This document shows, in pieces, positions 1 to 8,262 of a stretch of 64,000 nucleotides of DNA. The stretch is from Sorangium aterium (lineage in GTDB: Bacteria; Myxococcota_A; Polyangia; Polyangiales; Polyangiaceae), in assembly GCF_028368935.1 (NCBI RefSeq), contig NZ_JAQNDK010000002.1, positions 682,001-746,000 on the forward strand, in the 5' to 3' direction. The notes under the pieces were generated by a model. It was not told where the DNA came from, did no database searches, and saw only the letters and a program-made list of their open reading frames with translations. A program made the position numbers and the translations under genes. Each line of letters begins with the position of its first letter. Position 1 is the first letter of the stretch.

Positions 1-194
1 CTCACGAGCGCGGCGGAACGCGCTTCGTGGACCTGACTGTGCGCCACGCCGGCGTGGGCCGAAAGGACATCGTCCCCTGCTTTCAGGACACGCAGGCGCG
101 GGGCCCCGGCGCGCCTCGTCGCGCGCGGCCGCGCCCGACGCATCCGGCGAGCGTCGACGGCGCCCGGCCGAGCGTCCAGCGTCCGCGCGTCCGC

Positions 195-1283
195 TCACGT
201 TCGACCGAAGCGCCTCCGGTAGTCCTCCGGCGTGACCTGCAGGGTGCGCTGGAACGCGCGCCGCATCCGCTCGTCCGTGCCGAAGCCGCAGTCGCGCGCG
301 AGCTGCTTCATCGACGCTCGACCCCCCTCGAGGCAGGAGCGCGCCTGCTCCAAGCGCGCCGCCTCGACGAACTTCGCGGGGGTCATCCGCATGGCCTGGG
401 TGAACGTCCGCGCGAAGTTGCGCGGGCTCATCCCGGCCCTCTCCGCCAGCACCTCGACGCGCAGATCGGCGTCGAGGTGCCGGAGGATCCAGTCGATCAC
501 GCCCTGCAGCGGGCCCGTGGCGACCGTCTGCGCGAGGAGCGGGCGGCTGAACTGGGACTGTCCACCCGGGCGCTTGAGGAACACCACGAGCCCCCGCGCC
601 ACCTGGAGCGCCATGTCGTATCCGAGATCCTCTTCCACCATCGAGAGCGCGAGGTCGATGCCCGCTGTCATGCCCGCCGACGTGTAGATCTTCCCGGACC
701 GCACGAAGATCGCGTCGGAGTCGACCTCGACGCCGGGAAACTCGCGCGCGAGCGCGGCCGCTGAATGCCAGTGGGTGGCCGCGCGGCGCCCCGTGAGCAG
801 CCCCGCGGCGGCGAGGAGGAAGGCGCCCGTGCAGACGGAGCCCATGCGCCGCACCTCGGGCGTCGTCGCGCGGAGCCAGGCGAGCAGCCGGGCGTCCCGC
901 GTCGCTTCACGGGTCTCACCCCCGGCGACCAGCACCGTATCGATGCCGGGCGCCAGATCCGCGAGCGCCTTGTGGGCGACGATCTGCGCCCCCGACACCG
1001 TCCGGATCACGCCGCCGTTCACGGCGGCGATCTCGACCGCATAGGCGGGTGGAGCGCCGGGCACCTTCCTGCTGGCGATGTCCGAGGCCAACGCGAATAC
1101 GTCGGTGGGCCCCACCACGTCGATGGCGCTCGCGCCGTCGTAGGCCACGGCCACGACCCTGCGCGTCGGTCCATGGCGATGCGCGCGCGGCGTGGCCCAG
1201 GGAGCGGATTTCGATGCAGGGAGCCGCTTCACGCGACGACGGTAGCTATCTGGCCCGTGGCCGTGAAGATAAAGTACCTGCAT
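195..1283 (-). CDS. GlxA-family transcriptional regulator (DJ-1/PfpI domain plus AraC HTH)
   Basis: The protein has an N-terminal DJ-1/PfpI-like domain (roughly residues 40-220) with the nucleophile-elbow stretch SVCTGAFLLAAAGLL, and a C-terminal AraC-type double helix-turn-helix ending EDYRRRFGRT. This two-domain layout is that of GlxA-like regulators, where the PfpI domain is thought to sense a ligand and the HTH binds DNA. The annotated start gives 362 aa, but the first 40 residues are basic and do not look conserved. In-frame GTG codons at 1154 and 1148, just before VAVAYDG, are credible later starts and would leave about 150 bp of shared promoter with the divergent ABC operon. Target genes are unknown; the adjacent exporter is a candidate. 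Confidence 0.85.
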   Translation of the reverse strand: MQVLYLHGHGPDSYRRRVKRLPASKSAPWATPRAHRHGPTRRVVAVAYDGASAIDVVGPTDVFALASDIASRKVPGAPPAYAVEIAAVNGGVIRTVSGAQIVAHKALADLAPGIDTVLVAGGETREATRDARLLAWLRATTPEVRRMGSVCTGAFLLAAAGLLTGRRAATHWHSAAALAREFPGVEVDSDAIFVRSGKIYTSAGMTAGIDLALSMVEEDLGYDMALQVARGLVVFLKRPGGQSQFSRPLLAQTVATGPLQGVIDWILRHLDADLRVEVLAERAGMSPRNFARTFTQAMRMTPAKFVEAARLEQARSCLEGGRASMKQLARDCGFGTDERMRRAFQRTLQVTPEDYRRRFGRT

Positions 1284-1303
1284 TTCCTGCCAAAGGGGCC
1301 GAC

Positions 1304-2025
<722 letters not shown>

Positions 2026-2029
<4 letters not shown>

Positions 2030-3282
2030 TGCTCGGCCACGCGCTCTGGCTGGCCCGGAGGAGCCTCGGGCGGCAGCCGGGCCATACAGCGATCGTGCTG
2101 CTGGCGTTCACGCTCGGCCTCGCGGTGTGGACGGCGGCGCGCGCGGTCCTCCACGAGAGCACGTCCGACCCGCTGGCGTCCGCGCGCGGGGTCTACCTCG
2201 TCTCCGTCCCGCACGAGGGCGGCGCGCCCGTGGCGCCGGGCGCGATCCATCCCCCGAGCCTGCGCGATCGCATCCTCCTCGGGAGCCCCCATCCCTCGCG
2301 CAAGACCGACCTCTTCGCCGCCATGGCCGCCGGCAGCGCCGACGGCGGTCCGCTCGTTCCGGTCGTGGTGGCCTTCTGTGCCCACGATCTGTTCGGGATG
2401 TTCGGGATTCCGGTCCGGAGCGGGGCGCTCTGGTCGCCGGCGGAGGGCGCCGGGGAGGATCGCCCGGTCGTGCTCACCGAGGCGGCCGAGCGCACGCTGT
2501 TCGGCGGAGCGAGCGGCCTCGGGCGCACGCTGCGCCTGTTCGGAGCGTCTTTCCGGGTCGCCGGCGTCGTCGCCATCCCGGCCCCTCCCGGCACGCGCGC
2601 CTCGCTTCATCCGATCGTCTTCGCGCCGAGCGCCGTGGGCATCGCGCTCGGCGTCCGGCCGCCGCTGATCCACGAGCGCGAGGACCCGAGCGGCAGCTTC
2701 GACGCGCTCGCGGCCTCCGACAACGGCTGGCTGGAGCTCCTGGTCGAGCTCCCCGACGAGGCCCGTCGGGCCGCGTTCCAGGCCGAGCTCGACGCCCATG
2801 TGGCCCGCGAGCGCGCGCGGGGCAGGCGCGTCCTCGGGGCCGAGCTCGTGCCGCGCGAGCGCGTGCACGCGCTCCGCGTGGACGACCCGGGCACGACGCT
2901 CTTCGCCCTGCTCGCCGACGTGCTCCTCGGGGCCTGCACCCTCAACGCCGCGCGGCTCCTCGAGGGGAAATTCCGCGCGAAGCGCGCCGAGATCGCCATC
3001 TACCGCGCGTTCGGGGCGAGCTCCCGCGCCGTCTTCCTCGAGCTCCTGCTCGAGGCGATGCTCGTGGCCGCCGGCAGCGCCGCGCTCGCCCTCGGCGTCG
3101 CCGTGGCCGCGCTCGCCCTCGTCAACCGCGTCATCCACCTCCGGCCGATCGACTACCACCTGGACGCGCGGAGCTCGGCCGCGACGGTCGCTGCCGCGCT
3201 CGTCCTGGGCCTCCTCGCCGGCGGGTACCCGGCGTGGCGCGCGGCGAGGCAACCCCCGGCCAAAGGGCTCCGGCGCTCGTGA
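2026..3282 (+). CDS. ABC transporter permease 1 (MacB/FtsX fold)
   Basis: This is a 418-aa membrane protein. It has an N-terminal membrane segment (about residues 20-40), a long periplasmic MacB_PCD-like region, and a C-terminal FtsX block with three hydrophobic stretches, including a run beginning LVAAGSAALALGVAVAALAL. The conserved KRAEIAIYRAFGAS loop before the second transmembrane segment is characteristic of FtsX permeases. The ATG at 2026 overlaps the ATPase stop; a second ATG lies three bases later. Its own stop overlaps the GTG of permease 2 (GTGA), so the three genes are read as one coupled unit. It would pair with the neighbouring permease and ATPase to form the exporter. Confidence 0.88.
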
Positions 3283-4502
3283 TCGGCCCCATCGTCAGGG
3301 CGCTCGCCCGCCAGAAGATCCCCGCGCTCCTGATGGTGCTCGAGACCGCCTTCGGCTTCGCCGTCGCCGTCCACGCCTCGGGGCTCGCCCTCCACTACGC
3401 CCGCGCGGCCGCCGCGCCGCGCGGCATCGACACGCGGTCGCTGCTCCTCGCCATGACGGAGCGCGACGGCCCGAGCTTCGCGTCCCGAGGCGAGCGCGAG
3501 GCCGCGGTCCGCCGCGACACCGAGGCCCTCGCGCGCGTCGTCGGCGTCCGCGGCGCCGCGGAGGCGAGCTCGGCGCCGTTCAACATCACCCACCGGGAGC
3601 TCGTCGAGGCGACCTCCCCGGGCGGTCCGAGCGCGCTCGCGTGGATGCTGGACGACCGCGGCGGCGTCGCGGCCGTCCTCGGCCTGGCCCCGCTCGAAGG
3701 GCGCCTGCTCACCCCCGGGGACGCCGCGGACGCGGCGTCGACGCCCGCCGTGGTCACGCAGGCGCTCGCGGCGCGCCTCTTCCCGGACGGCCGCGCCATC
3801 GGGCAGATCGTGCGCCGGAGCGCCCGGCAGAAGCCGCTCGCCATCGTCGGCGTCGTGCCGCCGTTCCGCGCCGCCCTGGGGCCCGACGCCGACAGCGTGC
3901 TCTTCGCGGCCGAGGGGCCGCCGCTCGGCCGCACGCTCTCCTACCTGATCCGGATCGAACCGGACGGCGACGACGGCGACGACGGTGAGGACCGTGACGG
4001 CGACGACCGCGTCGGCGCACGGGTGCGCGAGGCGCTCGAGCGCGCCGACCCGCGGCGCGTCGTGCTCGTGCGCGCGCTCGACGAGGGCGCCGAGCTCGAC
4101 ACCCACACGAACCGCGGCGCCGGCGCCCTCGCCCTCACGCTGATCGGGATGATGCTCGTCGTCGTCTTCCTGGGGCGCATCGGGATGGCGTCGCTGCTCG
4201 TGGCAGAGCGCCGCCAGGCCCTCGGCATCCGCCGCGCCCTGGGCGCGACCCGCGCCGACGTGGCGCGCCTCATCCTCGTTGAGAACGCGCTGCTCACGAC
4301 CGCCGGCCTCGCCGTGGGCGCCGCCGCCCTCGCCGGGCTCCGGGCCGCGGCGCGCGCGGTCGCCCCCGAGCTCGATCTGCCGCTGGATCCACGCGCGGCC
4401 GCCCTGGTCGCCGTGGCCGTGTGGCTCGCCGGCATGGCGGCGGCGCTCCTGCCCGCGCTCCGCGCGAGCGCCGTCTCGCCCGCCGAGGCGTCGCGATCAT
4501 GA
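3279..4502 (+). CDS. ABC transporter permease 2 (MacB/FtsX fold)
   Basis: This 407-aa protein is a second FtsX-type permease. It has an N-terminal membrane anchor starting IPALLMVLETAFGFAVAVHA, a periplasmic MacB_PCD-like domain with a VVTQALAARLFPDGRAIGQ stretch, and C-terminal membrane segments around the RRQALGIRRALGATRADVARL loop. An acidic Asp/Gly-rich insert (about residues 228-246, repeats of GAC-GGC) is unusual and probably a flexible loop. The GTG start at 3279 overlaps the previous stop by four bases and its own stop overlaps the kinase ATG (ATGA at 4499-4502). Two different half-size permeases served by one ATPase suggests a heterodimeric exporter. Confidence 0.87.
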   Translation: MIGPIVRALARQKIPALLMVLETAFGFAVAVHASGLALHYARAAAAPRGIDTRSLLLAMTERDGPSFASRGEREAAVRRDTEALARVVGVRGAAEASSAPFNITHRELVEATSPGGPSALAWMLDDRGGVAAVLGLAPLEGRLLTPGDAADAASTPAVVTQALAARLFPDGRAIGQIVRRSARQKPLAIVGVVPPFRAALGPDADSVLFAAEGPPLGRTLSYLIRIEPDGDDGDDGEDRDGDDRVGARVREALERADPRRVVLVRALDEGAELDTHTNRGAGALALTLIGMMLVVVFLGRIGMASLLVAERRQALGIRRALGATRADVARLILVENALLTTAGLAVGAAALAGLRAAARAVAPELDLPLDPRAAALVAVAVWLAGMAAALLPALRASAVSPAEASRS

Positions 4503-5833
4503 GGCCGATCCGCGCGCCGCTCCGGGTACGCCACGCCGCGGTGGTGTTCCTGAGCTCCGCCGCCGCCTGCGCCGGGAGCCTGGTCGCTGCGCAGGCGCAG
4601 GTGTCCTTGCCCGGGTGCGCCCTCGCGGGGCTCGGGCTCGCGCTGGTCGCCGGCGCGCTCGCCTCCCGCCTCTTGCTCGGGCGCGCGCTCGGCGTGCTCC
4701 GCGCGGTGATGGACGGCCTCGCGAGCTTCGCCGAAGGCGACTACACGCAGCGCGTCCGGCACCACCGCCGGGACGAGCTCGGGGACCTCGTCGAGCGCCA
4801 CAACCGCCTCGGCGACGCCCTGCGGGCGCAGCGCGACGACCTCTACCAGAAGGAGCTCCTGCTCGAGACGGCGCTCGACGCCACGCCCGTCGCGATGGTG
4901 CTCCACGACGAGGCGGGCCGGATCGTGTACGGCAACGGCGCCGCGTGCGCCCTCTTCGCCGCGGGCGAGCGCATCGGCCAGAGGACGCTCTCCGCGCTGC
5001 TCGCCGGCGAGCCCGAGGAGCTCCGCGCCGCGATGATCGCCGGGCGGGACGCCCTCGTCTCCGTCGAGCGCCGGGGCGAGATCGAGACGCTGTACGTCGC
5101 CCGCCGCGCCTTCCGCCTGAACACCCAGGCGCACGTCCTCGTCTCGGTCCGGTCGCTCACGCGCGAGATCTCGCGCCGGGAGGCGGAGCTCCACAGGAAC
5201 GCGATCCGGTTGATCAGCCACGAGCTCAACAACTCCCTCGCGCCGATCTCCTCGCTCCTCCACTCGGGCCGCCTCCTGCTCGATCGCCCGGAGCAGCGGG
5301 AGCGCCTCGGCGTGGTCTTCGACACCATCGAGGAGCGGAGCGCGCACCTCGCCCGCTTCCTCGCCGCATACGCCGAGCTCGCGCGCCTCCCGCCGCCTGC
5401 CCCCGAGCGGGTCCCGTGGCGCCCCTTCCTCGAGCGGCTGCGCGGGCTCGCGCCCTTCACGCTCGGCGGCGCGCCGGACGAGCCCGGCTTCTTCGACCCA
5501 GCGCAGATCCAGCAGCTCCTCCTGAACCTGCTCAAGAACGCCGTCGAGGCCGGGAGCCCGCCCGACCGGATCGAGGTCTCGGTGCGGCGGCTCTCGACCG
5601 GCGAGCTCGCGCTCACGGTGGCCGACCGCGGCCACGGGCTCCCCGACGGCGCCCCGGGCAAGGCGCTCCTGCCCTTCTACTCGACGAAGCAGCAGGGCCG
5701 CGGGCTCGGCCTCGCGCTCTGCCGCGAGATCGCGACCGCGCACGGCGGCGCGCTCGCGCTGCGGCGCCGCGAGGGGGGCGGGGCGGAGGCGGAGTGCCGC
5801 CTGCCGCCGCCGCCGGACGAGCGCGCTACTTGA
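4499..5833 (+). CDS. Membrane histidine kinase, NtrY-like, with HAMP and PAS
   Basis: This 444-aa sensor has two N-terminal membrane segments (about 15-60), a HAMP linker (about 65-115, containing EGDYTQRV and RRDELGDL) and a PAS-like domain (about 120-215). A histidine phosphotransfer helix with RLISHELNNSLAPISSLL follows near residue 240, then an HATPase with LLNLLKNAVEA, ADRGHGLP and GRGLGLALCREIA. The HELNNSLAPI wording is that of NtrY-type kinases that partner sigma-54 response regulators. The ATG overlaps the permease stop, so kinase and exporter are co-translated. Its 3' end overlaps by 8 bp the convergent response-regulator gene, its probable partner. It may sense the exporter's substrate or envelope state. 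Confidence 0.92.
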   Translation: MRPIRAPLRVRHAAVVFLSSAAACAGSLVAAQAQVSLPGCALAGLGLALVAGALASRLLLGRALGVLRAVMDGLASFAEGDYTQRVRHHRRDELGDLVERHNRLGDALRAQRDDLYQKELLLETALDATPVAMVLHDEAGRIVYGNGAACALFAAGERIGQRTLSALLAGEPEELRAAMIAGRDALVSVERRGEIETLYVARRAFRLNTQAHVLVSVRSLTREISRREAELHRNAIRLISHELNNSLAPISSLLHSGRLLLDRPEQRERLGVVFDTIEERSAHLARFLAAYAELARLPPPAPERVPWRPFLERLRGLAPFTLGGAPDEPGFFDPAQIQQLLLNLLKNAVEAGSPPDRIEVSVRRLSTGELALTVADRGHGLPDGAPGKALLPFYSTKQQGRGLGLALCREIATAHGGALALRRREGGGAEAECRLPPPPDERAT

Positions 5834-7253
5834 GCTTCCGCTCGATATGGATCCCGAGCCGGTCCATGCGCCGGTAGAGCCCCTGCCGGCTCAGGCCGAG
5901 CGACGCCGCGGCCTTGGCGACGACGCCGCGCGCCTCGACGAGCGCGCGCTCGATCTCGAGGCGCTCGGCGGAGGGCGCGGAAGGCGCGGAGGACGCGGCG
6001 TGCGCGCCATGCGCAGCGGGCGCGGCCCCAGGGGCATGCGAGGCGCGCGCGGCCGCGTCGAGCCCCAGATCGTGCGGCTCGATCGTCTCGCCCTTGCGCA
6101 CCAGCGCCGCGCGCGTGAGCCGGTTCTCGAGCTCGCGGACGTTGCCAGGCCAGTCGTGCTCGACGAGCGCGTGGCGCGCGCGCGGGCCGAGCGTCACCCG
6201 CTCGCCGCCCGCCGCGCGCGCGGCGAGGCGATCGAGCAGGTGGCTCGCGATCGACACGATGTCCTCGGGGCGATCGCGCAGCGCAGGGATGGTCAATTCG
6301 ATGACGTTGAGCCTGAAGTACAGGTCCTCGCGGAAGGATCCCTCGGCGATGGCCCGCGGGAGATCGCGGTTGGTCGCGCTCAGCACGCGCACGTCGGCCT
6401 TGCGGGTGACGCTGCTCCCGAGCCGCTGGTACTCGCCGGTCTGGAGGACGCGCAGCAGCTTCTTCTGGCCGTTCAGCGACAGCGTGCCGATCTCGTCGAG
6501 GAAGAGGGTGCCGCCGTCGGCCTCCTCGAAGCGGCCGGCGCGGAGGCGGGTCGCGCCGGTGAACGCCCCTGGCTCGGCGCCGAACAGCTCCGCCTCGACG
6601 AGCTCGTCGGGGAGCGCCCCGGCGTTCACCTTGACGAACGGCCGGTCCCGCCGCCGCGAGTTGGCCTGGACGATGGTGGCGAGGAGCTCCTTCCCGGTCC
6701 CGTTCGGCCCGGTGATGAGGACGGGCACGTCGGCGGGCGCGACCTTGACGGCGAGGCTCACGACCTCGTGCATCGCGTCGCTCGCGTACACGAGCCCGGC
6801 CAGGTCGTGGCGCTCGGCGAGCCTGTGCCGCGCGCGCCCGCGCTGGGCGAGGAGGCGAGCGTTCTCCTGCTCGAGCGCCCGTAGCCGCGCGAGGTTGCCC
6901 ACGGTGGCGACGAGCTTCTGGTCGTCCCACGGCTTGGGCACGTAGTCGCTCGCCCCGGCCTTGATCAGCTCGACAGCGCCCGCGATCGACGTGAACGCCG
7001 TCATGGCCACGACGGGCAGCTCGGGGTCGACGGCCTTGATCCGGCGGAGCAGCTCCATCCCCTCTTCGCCCGAGGTGGCGCTCTGCCGGAAGTTCATGTC
7101 CTGGACCACGGCGCCGAGCTCGTCGCCGAGCACCGCCGCCATCGCCTCGTCGGGCGTGGCGGCGACGCGGACCTCGTGCCCGTGCAGCTCGAACAGCGTC
7201 GTCAGCGCGACGCAGACGGCGGGCTGGTCGTCGATGACGAGGATCTTCGGCAC
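5826..7253 (-). CDS. Sigma-54-dependent response regulator (NtrC family)
   Basis: This 475-aa protein has a receiver domain (1-120) with phospho-acceptor Asp52 in VVQDMNF and the acidic pair DD8-9. A sigma-54 AAA+ domain (about 150-380) carries Walker A GPNGTGKE, the GAFTGA loop needed to contact sigma-54, and Walker B GGTLFLDEIG. A Fis-type HTH at the C-terminus contains AAASLGLSRQGLYRRMDRLG. Walker A has Pro-Asn where GES is usual. It is encoded tail to tail with the histidine kinase (8-bp overlap), an arrangement that makes them a likely two-component pair. I saw no convincing -24/-12 promoter before the ABC operon, so the target is inferred only from proximity. Confidence 0.93.
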   Translation of the reverse strand: MPKILVIDDQPAVCVALTTLFELHGHEVRVAATPDEAMAAVLGDELGAVVQDMNFRQSATSGEEGMELLRRIKAVDPELPVVAMTAFTSIAGAVELIKAGASDYVPKPWDDQKLVATVGNLARLRALEQENARLLAQRGRARHRLAERHDLAGLVYASDAMHEVVSLAVKVAPADVPVLITGPNGTGKELLATIVQANSRRRDRPFVKVNAGALPDELVEAELFGAEPGAFTGATRLRAGRFEEADGGTLFLDEIGTLSLNGQKKLLRVLQTGEYQRLGSSVTRKADVRVLSATNRDLPRAIAEGSFREDLYFRLNVIELTIPALRDRPEDIVSIASHLLDRLAARAAGGERVTLGPRARHALVEHDWPGNVRELENRLTRAALVRKGETIEPHDLGLDAAARASHAPGAAPAAHGAHAASSAPSAPSAERLEIERALVEARGVVAKAAASLGLSRQGLYRRMDRLGIHIERKLK

Positions 7254-7287
7254 CCGGCGAGACTAGCGTGTTCGCCGCCGGCGCTCG

Positions 7288-7899
7288 TCACATCCCGTAG
7301 GGGTATTTGGCCAGATCGACCAGGCCGCTGGCGCGGACGTGCTGCAGGGCTTTGCCGTACTGGAGGAGGATGCCCAGCGCGTAGCGGAGCCGCTCGCGGA
7401 TGCGCTCGTCGTCGGGGGACTGCGGCGCCTCCGGGTCGTTGAGCAGGCTGCGGACGTTGCGCACGATCACGTGGTCCGGGATGTAGCAGAGGTACGTGTT
7501 CTTGTAGCTGCTCATGCGCAGCTCCGCGATCGGGTAGGAGCCGCCCAGGCTCGCGGAGACCCCGACGATGAGCGCGGGCTTGTGCGCGAGCTCGCCCCGG
7601 GAGCAGAGGAGGAAGAAGTTCTTCAGTCCGGCGGGGACCATTCCGCCCCACTCCGGCGCGATGATCACGAAGGCGTCGGACGCTCTGAGCTCGGCGGAGA
7701 TGGGGGACCAGACGCGCTCCCATTTCTCGGACGGCTGCCACACCTCCGGGTCCCAGAGCGGAAGCGGGTTGTCGGCGAGATCGAGCGTGTATGTGGAGGA
7801 GACGTCGGCCGACGACGCCAGCTGTTGCTGCACGTGGCGGGCGATCTTCCCCGATTCGGAGCCGTTGCGGTGACTGCCTGAGATGACAGCGAGCTTCAT
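7288..7899 (-). CDS. NADPH-dependent FMN reductase / NAD(P)H:quinone reductase-like flavoprotein
   Basis: The 203-aa protein starts MKLAVISGSHRNGSESGKIA, the phosphate-binding loop of flavodoxin-fold FMN reductases. It continues with APEWGGMVPAGLKNFF and GVSASLGGSYPI, the second and third FMN-contact loops. The length is usual for the family, which reduces FMN, quinones or azo compounds using NAD(P)H in the cytoplasm. The reading frame stays open far upstream on this strand, but the ATG at 7899 is the only sensible start because the homology begins there. It stands alone, 34 bp downstream of the convergently oriented regulator's start region, with its own upstream space. Confidence 0.88.
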   Translation of the reverse strand: MKLAVISGSHRNGSESGKIARHVQQQLASSADVSSTYTLDLADNPLPLWDPEVWQPSEKWERVWSPISAELRASDAFVIIAPEWGGMVPAGLKNFFLLCSRGELAHKPALIVGVSASLGGSYPIAELRMSSYKNTYLCYIPDHVIVRNVRSLLNDPEAPQSPDDERIRERLRYALGILLQYGKALQHVRASGLVDLAKYPYGM

Positions 7900-8262
7900 A
7901 GGGTCTTGCGTGCGGCCGGCGACGGATCGCGCGGCGCTCCTCGGTGATCGGTGGGTTGCGGCGCGCGATGCTACTCCGCGCTCGCGCGGCGGGTCGAGGA
8001 GTTCGTAGGTGAAGGGGCCCTCGGCCCCGCGCCGCCCGGCGACAGGCGCCGTGGCGACAGGCCCTGTTCCGAGGGGGTGCGAGGGGCGATTCCTTTCGAT
8101 GTGGCGCCGCCGCGCGCCGCGCCGGAGCCGCTGTGAAGGGCCGAGCCGGCTCGATCCGCGAGCTGCCGGGGGGCGCGCCGTTGCACTACGATGCCCGCGA
8201 CGCCGCGTGCCTGGCGGCCGGTACGCAGGCCGGCGATCTCGGGGGGGCGTCGCGGGGGGCGG
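7900..8262. other. Intergenic region between FMN reductase and hybrid kinase
   Basis: This stretch separates divergent genes and should carry both promoters. No conserved gene, clear palindrome or RNA was recognised. An in-frame ATG at 8191 could extend the hybrid kinase by 24 residues, but those residues are Arg/Pro-rich and look non-coding. Confidence 0.4.

Noticed and set aside
1155-1303. A sigma-54 promoter ahead of the ABC operon
   Set aside because: TGGC-like elements are present, but none has GC at the required 12-bp step.
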